DNA of 64,000 nucleotides from the NCBI GenBank assembly GCA_038210445.1, contig JBBQWQ010000021.1, forward strand, positions 1 to 64,000, in the 5' to 3' direction. The stretch comes from JABFRG01 sp038210445 (GTDB lineage: Bacteria > Myxococcota_A > Polyangia > Polyangiales > Polyangiaceae). Each line of letters begins with the position of its first letter. Position 1 is the first letter of the stretch. Shown here one piece after another: positions 61,503 to 64,000 of this stretch. The notes below the pieces were generated by a model that worked only from the letters and a program-made list of their open reading frames with translations, searched no databases and was not told where the DNA came from. The position numbers were made by a program, and so were the translations under genes.

Positions 61503-62774
61503 ATGACTTTTCTTCCTTCGTCGGTCGCTCGAAACACGGCAATTTGCGGCCTCATCGCTGCGTCGCTGGGCTGCGGCGCGGGTACCGTGGAGCACGGCGC
61601 GGTCGATCTCGCCATGACCAGCGCGTACCGACCGACCCGCGGGCATGGGCATGGGCAGGGGCTCGGGAGCGAGAGCGCGCTGGCGGTCGGGGAGGCTGCC
61701 CCCCGCTATCACCTTCTGGGCGGCGATCTGCACTGCCACGTACTGCCGCCCGACGACGCCACCCACGTGTCGCGCTCGCTCCACGACACGGTGGCGTTGG
61801 CCAAGCGCGAGGGGCTCGACTTCGTGGTCCTCACGCCCCACGTTGCGGCGCGCTTCCAAGAAGACGAGGACGCCCGCCGCGAGGTGGTGCGCGAACAGCG
61901 AGCCCTCAAGGACGCCATCAGCGGCGAGTCCCTGGGCGGCCTCATGGTGGTTCCCGGCTTCGAGTACACCGACCACGAGCTGGGGCATGCGGGCGTAGCC
62001 TTCGCCGATCTGGAGCGGGTTCTGGAGAGTGTTTCCGTGCAAGATGCACGAAAGAGCCCAGGGCTATTTTTCGAGCGCTGGGTCGAGAAGGGCGGCCTCC
62101 TGGTGGTGAACCATCCGCTGGTCACCGCCCTCCCCTCCGGGCCCTCCATCGCCCGCGCCGACCTCTCCTGGCGCCCGCTCACCGCCCCGGGTCCGGGGTC
62201 GGGCGGGCTCCGCGGCGACATCGACGCCATCGATCGCCTGGCGAGTGGCTTCGAGGTGTACAACCTCACCGCCACCCACCTTCGCGACCGGTACCTGCAG
62301 GGCGACACCGACAAGACGCTGCTCGCCACCCTGCTCCGCCTCGACCAGGAGATTCCCCTCCGCAATCGCCGCATGACCCCCATCGGCGGCACCGACAGCC
62401 ATAGCTACCACCTACGGCCCACCACCTACGTGCTGGCCGAGACGCGCAGCATCGAGGGCGTGCGTGCCGCGGTAGCGGCAGGCCGGACCTGTGTGCGCGC
62501 ACCGGAAGCGTGCTCGCTCGAAGCCCGGGTGCCGGACCAAAGATTCGCCGGCTGGTCGCCGCTGGGCGCCAACCTGATCACCGCCGGCGAGGTCGAGCTG
62601 CGAGCCACCGGCGACGACATCGAGCTCTACCGCGACGGCGCGGTGGTGGCGACGCCGGCCTCCGGCGCCACGGTGCGGGTGCCGGTACCTGCTGGCAAGT
62701 GCTCGGTGCTGCGGGCGCGGGTGGGCAGGGGATTTTCCGCCCCCATCTACGCCAACTGCGACATTCGCACCTGA
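61503..62774 (+). CDS. PHP-domain lipoprotein
   Basis: A 423-aa predicted lipoprotein with signal ending SLGC. The PHP (polymerase and histidinol phosphatase) metal-site pattern is GDLHCHV, TPHVAARF, GFEYTD, NHPLV and GGTDSH, i.e. a trinuclear-metal phosphoesterase fold. A C-terminal beta domain (~350-423) follows. It is likely a secreted metal-dependent phosphoesterase; substrate unknown. It begins 31 bp after cysN but looks functionally separate. Confidence 0.83.
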   Translation: MTFLPSSVARNTAICGLIAASLGCGAGTVEHGAVDLAMTSAYRPTRGHGHGQGLGSESALAVGEAAPRYHLLGGDLHCHVLPPDDATHVSRSLHDTVALAKREGLDFVVLTPHVAARFQEDEDARREVVREQRALKDAISGESLGGLMVVPGFEYTDHELGHAGVAFADLERVLESVSVQDARKSPGLFFERWVEKGGLLVVNHPLVTALPSGPSIARADLSWRPLTAPGPGSGGLRGDIDAIDRLASGFEVYNLTATHLRDRYLQGDTDKTLLATLLRLDQEIPLRNRRMTPIGGTDSHSYHLRPTTYVLAETRSIEGVRAAVAAGRTCVRAPEACSLEARVPDQRFAGWSPLGANLITAGEVELRATGDDIELYRDGAVVATPASGATVRVPVPAGKCSVLRARVGRGFSAPIYANCDIRT

Positions 62775-62779
62775 GCGGT

Positions 62780-63673
62780 TCAGCGCGCGGCGCGCAGCAT
62801 GGGCACGAAAGCCTTCACGAAGGCCTCGTCGCTGCTCGGCTGCTGCCCGGTGACAAGCTCGCGATCAACCACCACGTGGCTCGCCCACATGGGTGCAGTA
62901 TCCACGTTTCCCCCGGCAGCGCGTAGCGCGTCGTCGGGGTAGAAGCGCACCTTGCCTCCCAAGAAGGCCTGACTGCCGCCCTCTTCCACCGTCTGCTCCT
63001 CGGCTGCGCTGAACACCGTCATGCGGTACCCAGCGTACGGCCAGCCGCGCCGTAGCTCGGCAGTGCGCGCCTCGTCGTGAGCCGCGAGGGCGGCGGCCAG
63101 CTCCTTGGGCTGGGCGGTGGCAGCGAGCAACGCGAGTGGCCCGTGACAAAGGAGACCGGTGGGCCGCTGGTGATCGTGAAACCAGCGCAGCGTCTTTCCC
63201 ACCACCGCGTCGCTCGCCAGATCACCCATGGGCGCGTGCCCACCGGGAACGAACACGCCGCGGTAGCGGTCGAGGCCGGCCGCGACCACATCCCCCAGGC
63301 GGCGTGGATGCAAGAGCTCGGGCAGGCTGGCTTGCAGCGTCTTCATGCGCTGATGGAGCGCGCGATCGCCATGAAAGTACGCAACGTCGTCGGAGTGCAC
63401 GTCCATCACCGACGGCGTTCCTTCGGGGTTCGCGAAAACCAGGCGAACCCCCGCTTCTTGCATAGCGGCGACCGGCACCATGAGCTCATTGAGAAAGTAG
63501 CCGGTCGCGAGCGTCTTGCCGCCTTGCAGGTCGATGGCGTTGCGGCTCGAGAGGATGACCAGCACCGTCGGCGCGTCGGTTTCGGCCTTCACTGCGGCTG
63601 CCGACGGGGCCGCAGACCCGGTCTGGGTGCCGGCATTGCACGCCAGGAGCACAACCAGTGCCAGGGCTTTCAC
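62780..63673 (-). CDS. DJ-1/PfpI-like lipoprotein
   Basis: A 297-aa predicted lipoprotein (signal MKALALVVLLAC when read from the GTG). The DJ-1/PfpI glutamine-amidotransferase-like fold shows VLVILSSRNAIDLQGGKT, VFVPGGHAPMGDLASDAVVG and the nucleophile elbow GLLCHGPLAL with its Cys. Related Hsp31/HchA-type proteins act as glyoxalases or chaperones. GTG 63673 overlaps the upstream stop as GTGA, so it is co-translated with the partial paralogue at the window end. Confidence 0.8.
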   Translation of the reverse strand: MKALALVVLLACNAGTQTGSAAPSAAAVKAETDAPTVLVILSSRNAIDLQGGKTLATGYFLNELMVPVAAMQEAGVRLVFANPEGTPSVMDVHSDDVAYFHGDRALHQRMKTLQASLPELLHPRRLGDVVAAGLDRYRGVFVPGGHAPMGDLASDAVVGKTLRWFHDHQRPTGLLCHGPLALLAATAQPKELAAALAAHDEARTAELRRGWPYAGYRMTVFSAAEEQTVEEGGSQAFLGGKVRFYPDDALRAAGGNVDTAPMWASHVVVDRELVTGQQPSSDEAFVKAFVPMLRAAR

Positions 63674-64000
63674 GGGCGCACCTCGGCCGAGCCTTTCAGG
63701 AGCTTCACCACGGCTTCGCCCACCGCCGGCGCCGAGGCCGGGTTCTGGCCGGTCACCAGCCGCTCCGAGACCACCACCTGACTCTGCCAGTTGGGCGCCG
63801 GACGATGCGTGGCGCCGCGCTCCGTGAGACGGTCGGCCAGCAGGAAGGGCACCACCTCGGCCAGCCCCGCCGCGCGCTCTTCCTCGTTGGTGAACGCCGC
63901 TACCTCCTTGCCCGCCACCAGGTACGCGCCCGAGCGCAGGCGAACGTTCACCAGGGCGGCCGGCCCGTGGCACACCGCGGCGACGACGCCGCCCTGTTCG
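63670..64000 (-). CDS. DJ-1/PfpI-like protein, partial (5' end outside window)
   Basis: The visible 109 C-terminal residues begin EQGGVVAAVCHGPAALVNVR, the nucleophile-elbow region of a DJ-1/PfpI/HchA-like protein, and run to SERLVTGQNPASAPAVGEAV, as in the next gene (RELVTGQQPSSDEAFVKAF). The two are tandem paralogues. The N-terminal half lies beyond position 64000. Confidence 0.8.
   Translation of the reverse strand, partial: EQGGVVAAVCHGPAALVNVRLRSGAYLVAGKEVAAFTNEEERAAGLAEVVPFLLADRLTERGATHRPAPNWQSQVVVSERLVTGQNPASAPAVGEAVVKLLKGSAEVRP

Noticed and set aside
60236..61615. 459-aa minus-strand ORF opposite cysN
   Set aside because: The plus strand encodes an unambiguous CysN; the antisense frame is His/Arg/Gly-rich shadow.

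Overview
The window is 64 kb of high-GC chromosome that reads like a myxobacterium (Myxococcota). The taxonomic call is an inference. It rests on a MYXO-CTERM-type C-terminus (CDS 1624-2496), many lipoproteins with low-complexity Asp/Ala/Gly or Ser/Gly linkers after the lipobox, Cys-rich repeat lipoproteins, a TIGR03790-type protein, ECF sigma/anti-sigma-TPR operons and very dense ATGA/GTGA/TTGA start-stop overlaps. No species can be named from this sequence alone.

0-9.5 kb: an intergenic tandem repeat, a fused Kal-Kce lysine-fermentation-type enzyme, a MYXO-CTERM protein, a large NHL beta-propeller lipoprotein, and a DUF1772/NmrA-like reductase operon divergent from a LysR regulator. 9.5-18.6 kb: two operons back to back plus a haem cluster. 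One operon encodes DUF4266, DUF3570 and two haem-motif lipoproteins. The next is an ECF sigma/FecR-TPR/Cys-rich lipoprotein unit with a surface protein upstream. Divergent from it are three consecutive multi-CXXCH lipoproteins. 18.6-24.6 kb: a BrnA-like antitoxin with a broken BrnT, tRNA-Val(GAC) with its terminator, an Mpo1-like protein, a pair of overlapping sensor histidine kinases (the second with a degenerate ATP site) and a YkgJ-like Cys-cluster protein.

24.6-35.5 kb: an accessory island bounded by a 77-bp imperfect direct repeat of the ykgJ 3' end. It holds remnants of IS66, IS91-like, IS3 and an ExeA/TniB-like ATPase gene, an internal ~150-bp repeat pair, gene fragments, an unrecognised 536-aa protein, a membrane protein, two large secreted hydrolases (SGNH with FN3-like domains; alpha/beta hydrolase with a duplicated Trp-rich module) and a GST that looks foreign.

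35.5-49 kb: mostly single housekeeping or surface genes: a CBS-pair protein, ArsH, a SOUL haem-binding protein, TIGR03790, a TPM-domain protein, Fpg/MutM, a spermidine-synthase-like protein, a fatty acid hydroxylase, a protoglobin with a recognisable promoter and palindrome, an EamA permease and a Cys-rich lipoprotein. 49-53.6 kb: a second ECF sigma/anti-sigma-TPR/surface protein/Cys-rich lipoprotein operon that mirrors the 12-15.7 kb module. 53.7-55 kb: a VIT1-like metal transporter and an FMN reductase. 55-61.5 kb: an assimilatory sulfate reduction locus, with PQ-loop protein, cysH, siroheme dehydrogenase, cobA and sulfite reductase on the minus strand and cysD-cysN divergent. Together these convert sulfate to sulfide and supply its siroheme. 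61.5-64 kb: a PHP-domain lipoprotein and two tandem DJ-1/PfpI-like genes, the last running off the window.
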